Positions 21,508 to 29,901 of a DNA stretch of 42,209 nt are shown one piece after another. Positions within the stretch are counted from its first letter, which is position 1. The number at the start of each line of letters is the position of its first letter. The notes under the pieces are model-generated. The model searched no databases. It was not told where the DNA came from and saw nothing but the letters and a program-made list of their open reading frames with translations. Origin of the DNA: Segatella maculosa DSM 19339 = JCM 15638 (GTDB taxonomy: Bacteria; Bacteroidota; Bacteroidia; Bacteroidales; Bacteroidaceae); the NCBI RefSeq assembly GCF_000382385.1, contig NZ_KB908339.1:1-42209 (forward strand). Direction: 5' to 3'. The position numbers were made by a program, and so were the translations under genes.

Positions 21508-23835
21508 ATGCAAGAGAATTTAGTTATCGTAGAGAGCCCTGCCAAGGCCAAAACCATTGAGAAGTTTTTGGGCAAAGACTATAAAGTGATGTCCTCTTAC
21601 GGTCATATTCGCGACCTGAAAAAGAAGGAACTGAGTATTGATTCCAAGACGCTGGAGCCTGATTATGAGATTCCTGACGAGAAGAAGAAACTGGTTGCGG
21701 AACTCAAGTCGAATGCCAAGAAAGCCAAGAAGATATGGCTTGCGTCCGATGAAGACCGCGAGGGAGAGGCCATTTCGTGGCACCTTTGCGAGGTTCTCGG
21801 CTTAGATGAAGCGAAGACCAACCGCATCGTGTTCCATGAAATCACGAAGTCGGCCATTCTCGACGCTATCCAATCGCCCCGACGGCTGGATATGAACCTT
21901 GTCAACGCCCAACAAGCCCGCCGTGTGCTCGACCGTTTGGTGGGTTTCAAGCTGTCTCCCGTCTTATGGCGCAAGGTGAAGCCCGCATTGAGCGCAGGAC
22001 GCGTGCAGAGTGTGGCCGTGAGACTGATCGTGGAACGCGAGCGTGAGATACAAGCCTTCAAGAGTGAGCCTTACTACCGCGTGAACGCTTTGTTCGGAAT
22101 CACCAACAGCGACGGCAGCCAAAGCGAGGTGAAGGCCGAAACGGACATGCGGTTCAAGACGCACGACGAGGCCATCAAATTCCTTGAGCTGTGCAAAGAC
22201 GCGCAGTTCACCGTGGGTGGTATCACCAAAAAGCCGTTGCGGCGCACGCCGGCCCCTCCTTTCACCACGTCGACCCTGCAACAAGAGGCCGCACGCAAGC
22301 TGGGATTCACGGTCAGCCAGACGATGATGGTAGCACAACGGCTCTATGAAAACGGGCGCATCACCTATATGCGAACCGACTCGGTGAACCTTTCTTCATT
22401 GGCTATCAACACAAGTAAGGACGAAATCATCAGGCTATGGGGCAAGGAGTACAGCCGTCCGCGCAACTATCAGACCCATGCAAAAGGTGCACAAGAGGCG
22501 CATGAGGCTATCCGTCCTACGTATATGAGCGCGACCGAAATAGAAGGAACAGCACAGGAGAAGCGACTTTACGACCTGATTTGGAAGCGAACGGCCGCCA
22601 GTCAGATGGCCGATGCGCAGATAGACAAGACCACGGTCACGATAAACGTCGAGGGAACGGAGACCAAATTCGTTGCCACGGGAGAGGTAATCACGTTTGA
22701 TGGCTTCCTGAAAGTGTACCGCGAGTCGACCGACGACGATGAAACCGGTCAGGAAGAAACAGGCTACAAGCTGCCAGCCATGCAACCGGGCGACGTGCTT
22801 CAGCGTCGTGAAATCACTTCGACCGAGCGTTTCAGTATGGGTCCCATTCGTTATACGGAGGCAAGTCTTGTGCATAAGCTCGAAGAACTCGGCATCGGGC
22901 GTCCTTCGACCTATGCCCCTACCATCTCGACCATACAACAACGGGAGTATGTTCAGAAAGGTGACAAGAAAGGTGAGGAGCGCAAGTATGTCGTCGACAC
23001 GCTCAAAGGAAACAAAATCACGAGCAAGGAACGCAAGGAAATGGCAGGCAGCGAGAAAGGAAAGCTGCTTCCGACGGACATCGGCATCGTAGTCAACGAC
23101 TTCCTGATGCAGAACTTCCCCGAAATCATGGACTATAACTTCACTGCCAAGGTGGAACAGCAGTTCGACCGCATTGCCGAAGGAAAGGAAGAATGGGGCA
23201 TGATGATGAAAGACTTCGACAAAAGCTTCGAACCAACGGTGGATAAAGTGATGAATGCGCGCTCGGAACACAAGGCAGGTGAACGAAAACTCGGCGAAGA
23301 GCCCGGCACCGGGAAGCCCGTGTTCGTGAAAATCGGACGCTTCGGGCCTGTTGTTCAAATCGGTTCGGCCGATGATAACGAGAAACCACGCTTTTCTCAG
23401 CTCCCAAGTGACAAGAGCATCGAGACCATCACCTTGGAAGAGGCCTTGGAACTGTTCAAATTGCCGCGCACCGTGGGCCAGTTCGAGGGCAGCGACGTGG
23501 TGATCGGTGCCGGACGCTTCGGACCTTACGTGATGCACAACAAGAAATACGTGTCGCTTCCGAAGGAAGAAGATCCCATGACCATCACACTTGAGACGGC
23601 CATTCGGCTGATCGGAGAGAAGCGCGAACAGGAACAGAAGCGGCATATCAAGACCTTTGACGAGGACACGAAGCTCGAAGTGCTCAATGGTCGCTATGGT
23701 CCTTATATCGTATATGACGGGAAAAACTACCGTATGCCGAAGAACCTGCACGAGAAAGCGGCCGAACTGACCTACAAGGAGTGCATGGACATCGTGAACA
23801 ATGCGCCCGAACCGAAGGCCGGACGAAAGAGATAA
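21508..23835 (+). CDS. topA: DNA topoisomerase I
   Basis: A 775-residue type IA topoisomerase that relaxes negatively supercoiled DNA. The TOPRIM domain opens with NLVIVESPAKAKTIEKFLG and carries the acidic triad region DEDREGE (81-87). ALSAGRVQSVAVRLI (160-174) and GRITYMRTDS with catalytic Tyr287 follow, and EAHEAIRPT is typical. The C-terminal part (from about 590) has three short repeats of the GRFGP type (GRFGPVVQIG, GAGRFGPYVMHNKKYVSLP, NGRYGPYIVYDGKNY) instead of four-cysteine zinc ribbons, as usual for Bacteroidetes TopA. The stop TAA overlaps the aroK ATG by one base (TAATG at 23833-23837), so the two genes are translationally coupled. Confidence 0.97.
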   Translation: MQENLVIVESPAKAKTIEKFLGKDYKVMSSYGHIRDLKKKELSIDSKTLEPDYEIPDEKKKLVAELKSNAKKAKKIWLASDEDREGEAISWHLCEVLGLDEAKTNRIVFHEITKSAILDAIQSPRRLDMNLVNAQQARRVLDRLVGFKLSPVLWRKVKPALSAGRVQSVAVRLIVEREREIQAFKSEPYYRVNALFGITNSDGSQSEVKAETDMRFKTHDEAIKFLELCKDAQFTVGGITKKPLRRTPAPPFTTSTLQQEAARKLGFTVSQTMMVAQRLYENGRITYMRTDSVNLSSLAINTSKDEIIRLWGKEYSRPRNYQTHAKGAQEAHEAIRPTYMSATEIEGTAQEKRLYDLIWKRTAASQMADAQIDKTTVTINVEGTETKFVATGEVITFDGFLKVYRESTDDDETGQEETGYKLPAMQPGDVLQRREITSTERFSMGPIRYTEASLVHKLEELGIGRPSTYAPTISTIQQREYVQKGDKKGEERKYVVDTLKGNKITSKERKEMAGSEKGKLLPTDIGIVVNDFLMQNFPEIMDYNFTAKVEQQFDRIAEGKEEWGMMMKDFDKSFEPTVDKVMNARSEHKAGERKLGEEPGTGKPVFVKIGRFGPVVQIGSADDNEKPRFSQLPSDKSIETITLEEALELFKLPRTVGQFEGSDVVIGAGRFGPYVMHNKKYVSLPKEEDPMTITLETAIRLIGEKREQEQKRHIKTFDEDTKLEVLNGRYGPYIVYDGKNYRMPKNLHEKAAELTYKECMDIVNNAPEPKAGRKR

Positions 23836-24362
23836 TGGGGCGAATCATCATCATCGGCTACATGGGAGCCGGCAAAACGACGCTCGGAAAAGCCCTTTCA
23901 CGCGAGACAGGCATGCCGTTTTACGACCTTGACTGGTATATCGAGAGTCGCATGCACAAGACCGTCAAAGAGCTTTTTGATGCGCATGGCGAGGAAGGTT
24001 TCCGGAAAATAGAACACAACCTGCTGCATGAAGTGGCCGAATTCGAGCATGTCATCATCAGTTGCGGGGGAGGAACGCCGTGCTTCTTCGACAACATCGA
24101 CTACATGAACCAGCAGGGTGAGACAGTATATCTCAAGGCAACGCCCGATGTGCTCCATGGGCATCTGAAGATGGGACGCACGGTAAGGCCCCTGCTTTTG
24201 GACAAAACGCCCGACGAAGTAAAGGCCTTTATCCATGAACAGCTGGCACTTCGCGAACCTTTCTACGCCAAAGCCAAGCACACACTCGATGTAAACCTGA
24301 TGGACAACTACGAGAAAATCAAGACTTACGTCGAGCGGTTAAAAGGCATGCTGAGCCTTTGA
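23835..24362 (+). CDS. aroK: Shikimate kinase
   Basis: A 175-residue enzyme that phosphorylates shikimate with ATP in aromatic amino acid synthesis. The Walker A loop is GYMGAGKTT (8-16). Shikimate-binding residues are Asp33 in DLDWYIE and Arg57 in GEEGFRKIE, the glycine loop is CGGGTP (77-82), and the lid has MGRTVRPLL. Size matches the family. The longer frame open to 23781 lies inside topA; the ATG at 23835 fits the family N-terminus (MGRIIIIGYMGAGKTT) and couples it to the topA stop. speA follows 51 bp downstream. Confidence 0.95.
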   Translation: MGRIIIIGYMGAGKTTLGKALSRETGMPFYDLDWYIESRMHKTVKELFDAHGEEGFRKIEHNLLHEVAEFEHVIISCGGGTPCFFDNIDYMNQQGETVYLKATPDVLHGHLKMGRTVRPLLLDKTPDEVKAFIHEQLALREPFYAKAKHTLDVNLMDNYEKIKTYVERLKGMLSL

Positions 24363-24413
24363 AACACAGCAACGACAAGCAACAATTCTAACATTTACGT
24401 TTTTTGACAACGC

Positions 24414-26306
24414 ATGAAAAAGTGGACGATTGACGATTCTAAGGAACTTTACAACATCAGCGGCTGGGGCACCTCTTATTTTGGCATCAACGAGAAAGGC
24501 GATGTCTACGTGACACCGTGCAAAGACAATGGACAAGTAGACCTGCGCGAGGTGATGGACGAACTCGCTTTGCGTGATGTTACGGCACCGGTGCTGCTGC
24601 GTTTTTCGGATATTCTCGACAACCGGATCGAGAAAACCTTCAGTTGTTTCCAGAAAGCCAAGAAAGAATACGACTTCAAAGCCGAGAACTTCATCATCTA
24701 TCCCATTAAGGTAAATCAGATGCAGCCCGTTGTTGAGGAGATTATCTCCCACGGACGCAAGTTCAATCTGGGCCTCGAAGCCGGCTCGAAACCCGAACTC
24801 CACGCGGTGATTGCCGTGCAATGTCAGAGCGATTCGCTCATCATCTGCAACGGATATAAGGACGAAAGCTACATCGAACTGGCCTTGTTGGCACAGAAGA
24901 TGGGCAAACGTATCTTCATCGTTGTCGAGAAACTCAACGAATTAGACGTCATTGCGAAGGCCGCAAAGAAGCTGAATGTGAAGCCAAACCTTGGCATTCG
25001 CATCAAATTGGCCTCTTCGGGGTCGGGCAAATGGGCCGAAAGCGGAGGCGATGCCTCGAAGTTCGGCCTCACCAGTGCCGAGCTTTTAGACGCTTTGGCA
25101 AAGCTCGATGCCGTGGGAATGCGTGACTGTCTGCGGCTGATTCACTTCCACATCGGCAGTCAGATTACGAAAATCCGACGTATACAGACGGCACTTCGCG
25201 AGGCAGCACAGTTCTATGTGAACCTCCATAAGATGGGATATGACGTGGATTTTGTGGACTGTGGCGGTGGATTAGGGGTCGATTACGACGGTACACGCTC
25301 CTCAAGTAGCGAGAGTTCCGTTAACTATTCCATTCAAGAATACGTGAATGACTGTGTCTATACCTTTGTAGATGCTGCCGATAAAAACCAGATTCCGCAT
25401 CCCAATATCATCACGGAAAGCGGCCGAAGTCTGGCAGCTCACCACTCGGTCTTGGTCATCGACGTGCTCGAAACGGCTGGCCTTCCCGAAATGCGTGAGG
25501 AGTTTGAGCCCAAAGAAAGCGACCACCAACTCGTCAAAGACCTTTATGATATATGGGATAATCTTGACTCTCGCTCGATGTTGGAGGACTGGCACGATGC
25601 CGAACAGATACGCGAAGAGGCGTTAGAACTGTTCTCTCACGGCATTGTTGACCTGAAAACGCGGGCCGAAATCGAAGCAATGTACTGGAGTGTGTGCCGG
25701 GAAATCAACACATTGGCAAAGAACATGAAGCACATTCCCGAGGAACTTCGCAACTTGGATAAGCTACTTGCCGACAAATACTTCTGTAACTTCTCGCTCT
25801 TCCAAAGCCTTCCTGACAGCTGGGCCATCGACCAGTTGTTCCCCATTATGCCCATTCAACGACTCACGGAGCGGCCGACTCGCAATGCAACCTTGCAGGA
25901 CATCACCTGCGACAGCGATGGAAAAATCGCCAATTTCGTCACCGATGGGCACGTAGGACACACGCTTCCGCTGCACCCACTGAAGAAGAACGAACCCTAT
26001 TATCTTGGGGTTTTCCTCGTAGGCGCCTATCAGGAAATCCTCGGAGACATGCATAATCTCTTCGGAGACACCAATGCTGCCCATATTTCCGTAAAGGATG
26101 GGAAGTACAATATCGACCAGATTTTCGACGGAGAAACCGTGGAAGAGGTGCTCGACTACGTGCAGTACAATCCCAAGAAACTGGTGCGCCAGCTCGAACA
26201 ATGGGTGACCAAGAGCGTCAAACAGGGAAAGATTTCGCTCGAAGAAGGCAAGGAATTCCTCAATAACTATCGTTCGGGCCTCTACGGATATACGTATTTG
26301 GAATGA
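24414..26306 (+). CDS. speA: Biosynthetic arginine decarboxylase
   Basis: A 630-residue PLP enzyme (fold type III) that turns arginine into agmatine, the first step to putrescine/spermidine. The PLP lysine is Lys99 in IIYPIKVNQM. LGLEAGSKPEL, GIRIKLASSGSGKWAESGG and IHFHIGSQ (about 240-247) follow in the barrel. VDCGGGLGVDYDGT and ITESGRSLAAHHSVLV carry the phosphate- and substrate-binding parts. The C-terminal half ends NYRSGLYGYTYLE. Length is normal for SpeA. It shares a 4-bp overlap (ATGA, 26303-26306) with argB, linking use and synthesis of arginine in one transcript. Confidence 0.96.
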   Translation: MKKWTIDDSKELYNISGWGTSYFGINEKGDVYVTPCKDNGQVDLREVMDELALRDVTAPVLLRFSDILDNRIEKTFSCFQKAKKEYDFKAENFIIYPIKVNQMQPVVEEIISHGRKFNLGLEAGSKPELHAVIAVQCQSDSLIICNGYKDESYIELALLAQKMGKRIFIVVEKLNELDVIAKAAKKLNVKPNLGIRIKLASSGSGKWAESGGDASKFGLTSAELLDALAKLDAVGMRDCLRLIHFHIGSQITKIRRIQTALREAAQFYVNLHKMGYDVDFVDCGGGLGVDYDGTRSSSSESSVNYSIQEYVNDCVYTFVDAADKNQIPHPNIITESGRSLAAHHSVLVIDVLETAGLPEMREEFEPKESDHQLVKDLYDIWDNLDSRSMLEDWHDAEQIREEALELFSHGIVDLKTRAEIEAMYWSVCREINTLAKNMKHIPEELRNLDKLLADKYFCNFSLFQSLPDSWAIDQLFPIMPIQRLTERPTRNATLQDITCDSDGKIANFVTDGHVGHTLPLHPLKKNEPYYLGVFLVGAYQEILGDMHNLFGDTNAAHISVKDGKYNIDQIFDGETVEEVLDYVQYNPKKLVRQLEQWVTKSVKQGKISLEEGKEFLNNYRSGLYGYTYLE

Positions 26307-27085
26307 AAGAGACACTCACAATCGTCAAAGTGGGCGGAGCCGTGGTCGAAGATGAGGCACAACTCGCCCGATTGTTAAAAGACTTCGCGGCCATCGAGGG
26401 CCATAAAATCCTCGTACATGGCGGAGGTCGCAGGGCCACAAAGGTTGCCGGCGCACTCGGAATAGAGAGCCGAATGGTCGATGGACGGCGCATCACGGAC
26501 GCTAAAATGCTCGAAGTGGTGACGATGGTTTATGGCGGCTTGGTCAACAAAAGCCTCGTGGCGCGTCTGCAAGCCTGTGGTATCAATGCCTTGGGCCTGA
26601 CAGGAGCCGACATGAATGCCGTTCAAAGTCACAAGCGTCCGCTGAAAAACGGCATCGATTTCGGCTTTGTCGGCGATGTAGACCACGTCAATGGCTATGC
26701 CTTACAGCTGCTTCTCCAACAAGGAATCACCCCGGTCATGGCCCCATTGACCCACGATGGGCAGGGCAATATCCTCAATACCAATGCCGATACCATCGCT
26801 TCTGAGGTGGCAAAAGCACTCTCCCGGTTCTTCAACGTGACGCTGATTTATTGCTTTGAGAAGCCCGGTGTGCTCCGTAATCCTGCTGACGAGGCAAGCC
26901 TTATTCCCGTCATCACACGCGAAGAATTCTCCGGTTACGTGGCCGATGGCACTGTTTCGGGCGGTATGATTCCCAAACTTGAGAATGCACTTGCGGCCGT
27001 AGACCACGGTGTAAGTAAGGTTATCATTACACTTGCAACGGCCATCGACGGCAAACACGGCACCGTCATACAACGTCGGAAATGA
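26303..27085 (+). CDS. argB: Acetylglutamate kinase
   Basis: A 260-residue amino acid kinase-fold enzyme that phosphorylates N-acetylglutamate in arginine synthesis. IVKVGGAVVED is the first nucleotide loop, and LVHGGGRRATKVA holds the conserved double-glycine motif. LGLTGADMN and NTNADTIASEVAKAL (acetylglutamate and ATP sites) follow, with GTVSGGMIPKLENALAAV near the C-terminus. It lacks the N-terminal helix of the hexameric arginine-inhibited forms, so it is of the short type. It overlaps the speA stop by 4 bp. No other arg gene is in the window. Confidence 0.95.
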   Translation: MKETLTIVKVGGAVVEDEAQLARLLKDFAAIEGHKILVHGGGRRATKVAGALGIESRMVDGRRITDAKMLEVVTMVYGGLVNKSLVARLQACGINALGLTGADMNAVQSHKRPLKNGIDFGFVGDVDHVNGYALQLLLQQGITPVMAPLTHDGQGNILNTNADTIASEVAKALSRFFNVTLIYCFEKPGVLRNPADEASLIPVITREEFSGYVADGTVSGGMIPKLENALAAVDHGVSKVIITLATAIDGKHGTVIQRRK

Positions 27086-27209
27086 TTTTTCCGCGGTTTA
27101 AGACCGCAATCAGGGTGCTTTTCCCGCCCCGTTTACGCTTAATGAAAGTTAAAACAAACGCCATTCTGTAACAAATTCACCTCCCATTCGTCAATCCTAT
27201 AGAGCGCAG

Positions 27210-27716
27210 ATGAAAAATATCAGCTTCAAAAACGATGTACTCCCGCTGAAGAATCAGCTTTACCGACTTGCGTTGCGCATCACGCTTGACAGCGCAGAAG
27301 CCGAAGACATCGTGCAAGAAACACTGATAAAAGTCTGGAACAAGCGAGATTCTTGGGACGAAATCGAGTCTATTGAGGCTTTCAGCTTCACCATTTGCCG
27401 CAACATAGCCCTTGACAGCATCAAGAAGTTGGGCAACAACAGCGACTCGCTCGACAGGAAAGACGCACCGGACAGCGCCTATAATCCCTACGAGGACATC
27501 ATTCATCGGGATAGAATCAAGGTGGTGAAACAAATCGTAGACGGCCTTCCGGAAAAGCAGCGGAGCTGCATGCAGCTCCGCGATTTCGAAGGAAAGAGTT
27601 ATAAAGCCATTGCCGCCATGCTCGAAATCACCGAAGAACAGGTGAAAATAAACATCTATCGGGCCCGGCAAACAGTCAAACAAAGATTTCAAGAAATAGA
27701 CAATTATGGACTATAA
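27210..27716 (+). CDS. ECF-type RNA polymerase sigma factor
   Basis: A 168-residue sigma-70 family protein of the ECF type. Region 2 includes LYRLALRITLDSAEAEDIVQ and ETLIKVWNKRDSW. Region 4 includes VDGLPEKQRSCMQLRDFEG, KSYKAIAAMLEITEEQVKIN and IYRARQTVKQRF. Length is typical. It overlaps the next gene by 11 bp (27706-27716), the common arrangement for a sigma factor and its membrane partner. No FecR-like gene follows, so this is not the TonB-linked FecI type. The target genes are unknown. Confidence 0.93.
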   Translation: MKNISFKNDVLPLKNQLYRLALRITLDSAEAEDIVQETLIKVWNKRDSWDEIESIEAFSFTICRNIALDSIKKLGNNSDSLDRKDAPDSAYNPYEDIIHRDRIKVVKQIVDGLPEKQRSCMQLRDFEGKSYKAIAAMLEITEEQVKINIYRARQTVKQRFQEIDNYGL

Positions 27717-28188
27717 ATACATCACACAGTTGCTTGAACGCTATTGGGAGTGCCGCACTTCGCTTGAAGAAGAGAACATTCTCAAGGCTTTCTTCAGCCA
27801 AAAAGACGTTCCTGAAGAGCTGCTCCGCTATAAGGCGCTGTTCGATTATACGCTTTCCGAGCCGAAAGAAGAGGTACTGGGTGATGATTTCGATGAGAAA
27901 ATCATGTCGCTCATCAACGAACCTGCGCCTGTAAAGGCCCGCATCATCACGTTGCAGCAGAAGCTCAAACCGCTGTTCAAGGCAGCAGCCGTGGTAGCCA
28001 TCATGCTGACATTGGGCAATGCAGCACAGGTTTCCATGAACGATGAGGCACCACAGAGCCCCGTTTCAGGGTTCAATGTCACCCATAAGGGCCGTTCGGT
28101 CGCTCTCGGAGACTCGGCAGCCATCGACACCATGCAACATAGCAGCATCGATGCCGTTGGAACGCCTGCAACGTCCATTCTGAAATAA
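27706..28188 (+). CDS. Single-pass membrane protein, likely anti-sigma partner
   Basis: A 160-residue protein that overlaps the ECF sigma gene by 11 bp. Residues 1-85 are acidic and helical (DYKYITQLLERYWECRTSLEEEN, with KYKALFDYTLSEPKEEV-like sequence). One membrane segment lies at about 90-110 (LFKAAAVVAIMLTLGNAAQV), followed by a short polar C-terminal part outside the cytoplasm. No zinc-binding His-x3-Cys-x2-Cys motif is seen. The layout (N-terminal cytoplasmic part, one membrane span, coupled to a sigma gene) fits an anti-sigma factor, but the assignment is by context only. Confidence 0.7.
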   Translation: MDYKYITQLLERYWECRTSLEEENILKAFFSQKDVPEELLRYKALFDYTLSEPKEEVLGDDFDEKIMSLINEPAPVKARIITLQQKLKPLFKAAAVVAIMLTLGNAAQVSMNDEAPQSPVSGFNVTHKGRSVALGDSAAIDTMQHSSIDAVGTPATSILK

Positions 28189-28530
28189 GAATATTTCTAT
28201 GCTTTCTCTATAAATCACGTTTAATTAAAACAACAATGAAACTGCGAAGTTTCAATTCTCTCAAATTTTTCATAACATACTAACGATGAAAGGCCCGCTA
28301 CTCTTCTTGAGTGCGGGCCTTTTTGATTTATAGGTCTCTGTTCGATTTCATCAACTATCCCATCGTATCGAATAGACCATCGTAGTATAAATAGGTGTAG
28401 ATGGTAACTTCTTCATTCGATCAAACATTCAAGTTACTTTATCAAAAGGTTGATTCCTTCATATATGTCTTATGACGACTACGCTCATTTGCGGTAAAAA
28501 ACTTGCTTATTGTCTTTAGAAGAAACTCGT
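28189..28530. other. Intergenic region with terminator, otherwise empty
   Basis: This 342-bp stretch between the sigma operon and the convergent pectin operon holds the terminator at 28289-28324. The rest is AT-rich without an ORF, repeat or promoter that I can support. Confidence 0.6.
28289..28324 (+). terminator. Rho-independent terminator of the sigma operon
   Basis: Stem AAAGGCCCGC (28289-28298) with GCGGGCCTTT (28313-28322), an inner ACTC/GAGT pair, a five-base TTCTT loop, and a T-tract to 28324. The A run before the stem also makes it usable for the convergent pectin operon. Confidence 0.85.
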
Positions 28531-29853
28531 CTATTTTTTAACGCCATTAATTATAACTTTCTTCACCATCGTCTTTTCTATGGTTTCTGGTGAGAAAGCT
28601 CCTCTTTCATCGGTGATATTTATGTTTTCAAAAGTAAAGTTATCGAGCTTGTATTTCTCTGATTTGCCCACATCAAAGAAATTCTTGCACAGCATCTCTA
28701 TATGCTTCATCGTAATATTATTACATCTTGAGAGCGGCATATCCTTGCGTTCTTCGGGCTTATAAAACTGTGTCCACGGACGAACGACAAGGAAACTGCC
28801 CGTTTTTCCTCTGATTCCTTCAATAGTGACATACTCATAGTGCTGTGGTGTGTCGGGACGCATCTTCAGCCAAAGCACTCGGTTGACATCATCGCAACGT
28901 ATGTTTCGCAGTATGATGTTGCGATTGTAAAGGCTTTCACTGCCCAACGTGAGACAGCCATGCACCCTGCCATAGTGACAATTCTCTATCAAGATGCGCT
29001 CGTTTCCTCCGTTTTCGGGAAGGGTATCTGCCCAAACTCCCTTGCCTCCTTTCAGTGCAATAGCATCGTCGTTCACGTGCATATAGCACCCATTGACGAG
29101 TACATCGGTGCAAACATCAATGTCGATAGCATCGCTACTTGGGGCTTTCACGCCCTCAGTTGGTGCGAATATATAGCAACCGAGATAGCGTACGCGCTTG
29201 CATTTATACAGATGATTGGTCCAAAATGGAGAATTCACCAGTCTAATATCCTGCACTGTCACATCCTTAGAATTGGAGATATAGACTAAACGTGGACGTT
29301 GTTCATCTTTATTGGTACATTGGTGGTTCCATTGGCGTCGCAACCAAAACTGTTTCCAATAGTGATAACCGTTGCCATCAATAGTGCCTTTACCACTTAT
29401 CGTGAACCCGTCTACTTGGTCGGCATTCACAAGTGCAGTGAAATAATCGCAGGTTTCTCCCTCTATGCGCGTCTTTTTTATTTCAAAATCCTCAATGCGG
29501 TCGGAGCCTTTCAGTCTGCTCCCCTCTTCAAGATAGAGGTGTGTACCCGGCTTGAAAAACAAACTTCCACTCAAAAAGACACCACGCGGAATGACCACCA
29601 CACCACCACCTTGCTGCGAAGCTAAATCTATCACGGCCTGCAATCGGCCGGTTTGCACAATGGTACTATCTTGTACAACGCCATAATCGGTTACGATGAA
29701 CTTCCGCCCCAAGCTGTTGACATCAATGCGTGTGGTGTCACAGAACCATCTGTCCATCGGTGTTCCGTCGGGCCATGTATACCTTGGTTTGTTTGCAGCC
29801 ATGCCATTCAAGAGATAAACAAGCCCCATCATCATCAAAAACATTCTCTTCAT
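28531..29853 (-). CDS. GH28 polygalacturonase/rhamnogalacturonan hydrolase
   Basis: A 440-residue secreted glycoside hydrolase (signal about 1-20). It is a right-handed beta helix with GH28 catalytic marks: SSDAIDID (239-246), NDDAIALKGG (261-270, catalytic Asp pair) and VHGCLTLGSES (297-307, His298) with WLKMRP further on. GH28 cuts alpha-1,4 galacturonic acid linkages in homogalacturonan or the mixed backbone of rhamnogalacturonan. It is the last gene of the five-enzyme operon, 48 bp after the GH106 gene, and probably removes galacturonate units from rhamnogalacturonan oligosaccharides in the periplasm. The exact substrate is open. Confidence 0.92.
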   Translation of the reverse strand: MKRMFLMMMGLVYLLNGMAANKPRYTWPDGTPMDRWFCDTTRIDVNSLGRKFIVTDYGVVQDSTIVQTGRLQAVIDLASQQGGGVVVIPRGVFLSGSLFFKPGTHLYLEEGSRLKGSDRIEDFEIKKTRIEGETCDYFTALVNADQVDGFTISGKGTIDGNGYHYWKQFWLRRQWNHQCTNKDEQRPRLVYISNSKDVTVQDIRLVNSPFWTNHLYKCKRVRYLGCYIFAPTEGVKAPSSDAIDIDVCTDVLVNGCYMHVNDDAIALKGGKGVWADTLPENGGNERILIENCHYGRVHGCLTLGSESLYNRNIILRNIRCDDVNRVLWLKMRPDTPQHYEYVTIEGIRGKTGSFLVVRPWTQFYKPEERKDMPLSRCNNITMKHIEMLCKNFFDVGKSEKYKLDNFTFENINITDERGAFSPETIEKTMVKKVIINGVKK

Positions 29854-29901
29854 AAATACATAAATTATAGGTTGACACTTGTTCGGGTGACATTGTTTCT
29901 T

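Noticed and set aside
22435..23751. 438-codon minus-strand ORF
   Set aside because: It is antisense to topA, which has all expected motifs in frame; long antisense frames are common opposite such genes.
27210..28188. FecI/FecR-type regulation of the TonB receptor by the ECF sigma factor
   Set aside because: The partner lacks FecR features, the receptor has no N-terminal signalling domain, and the genes are 7 kb apart in different operons.
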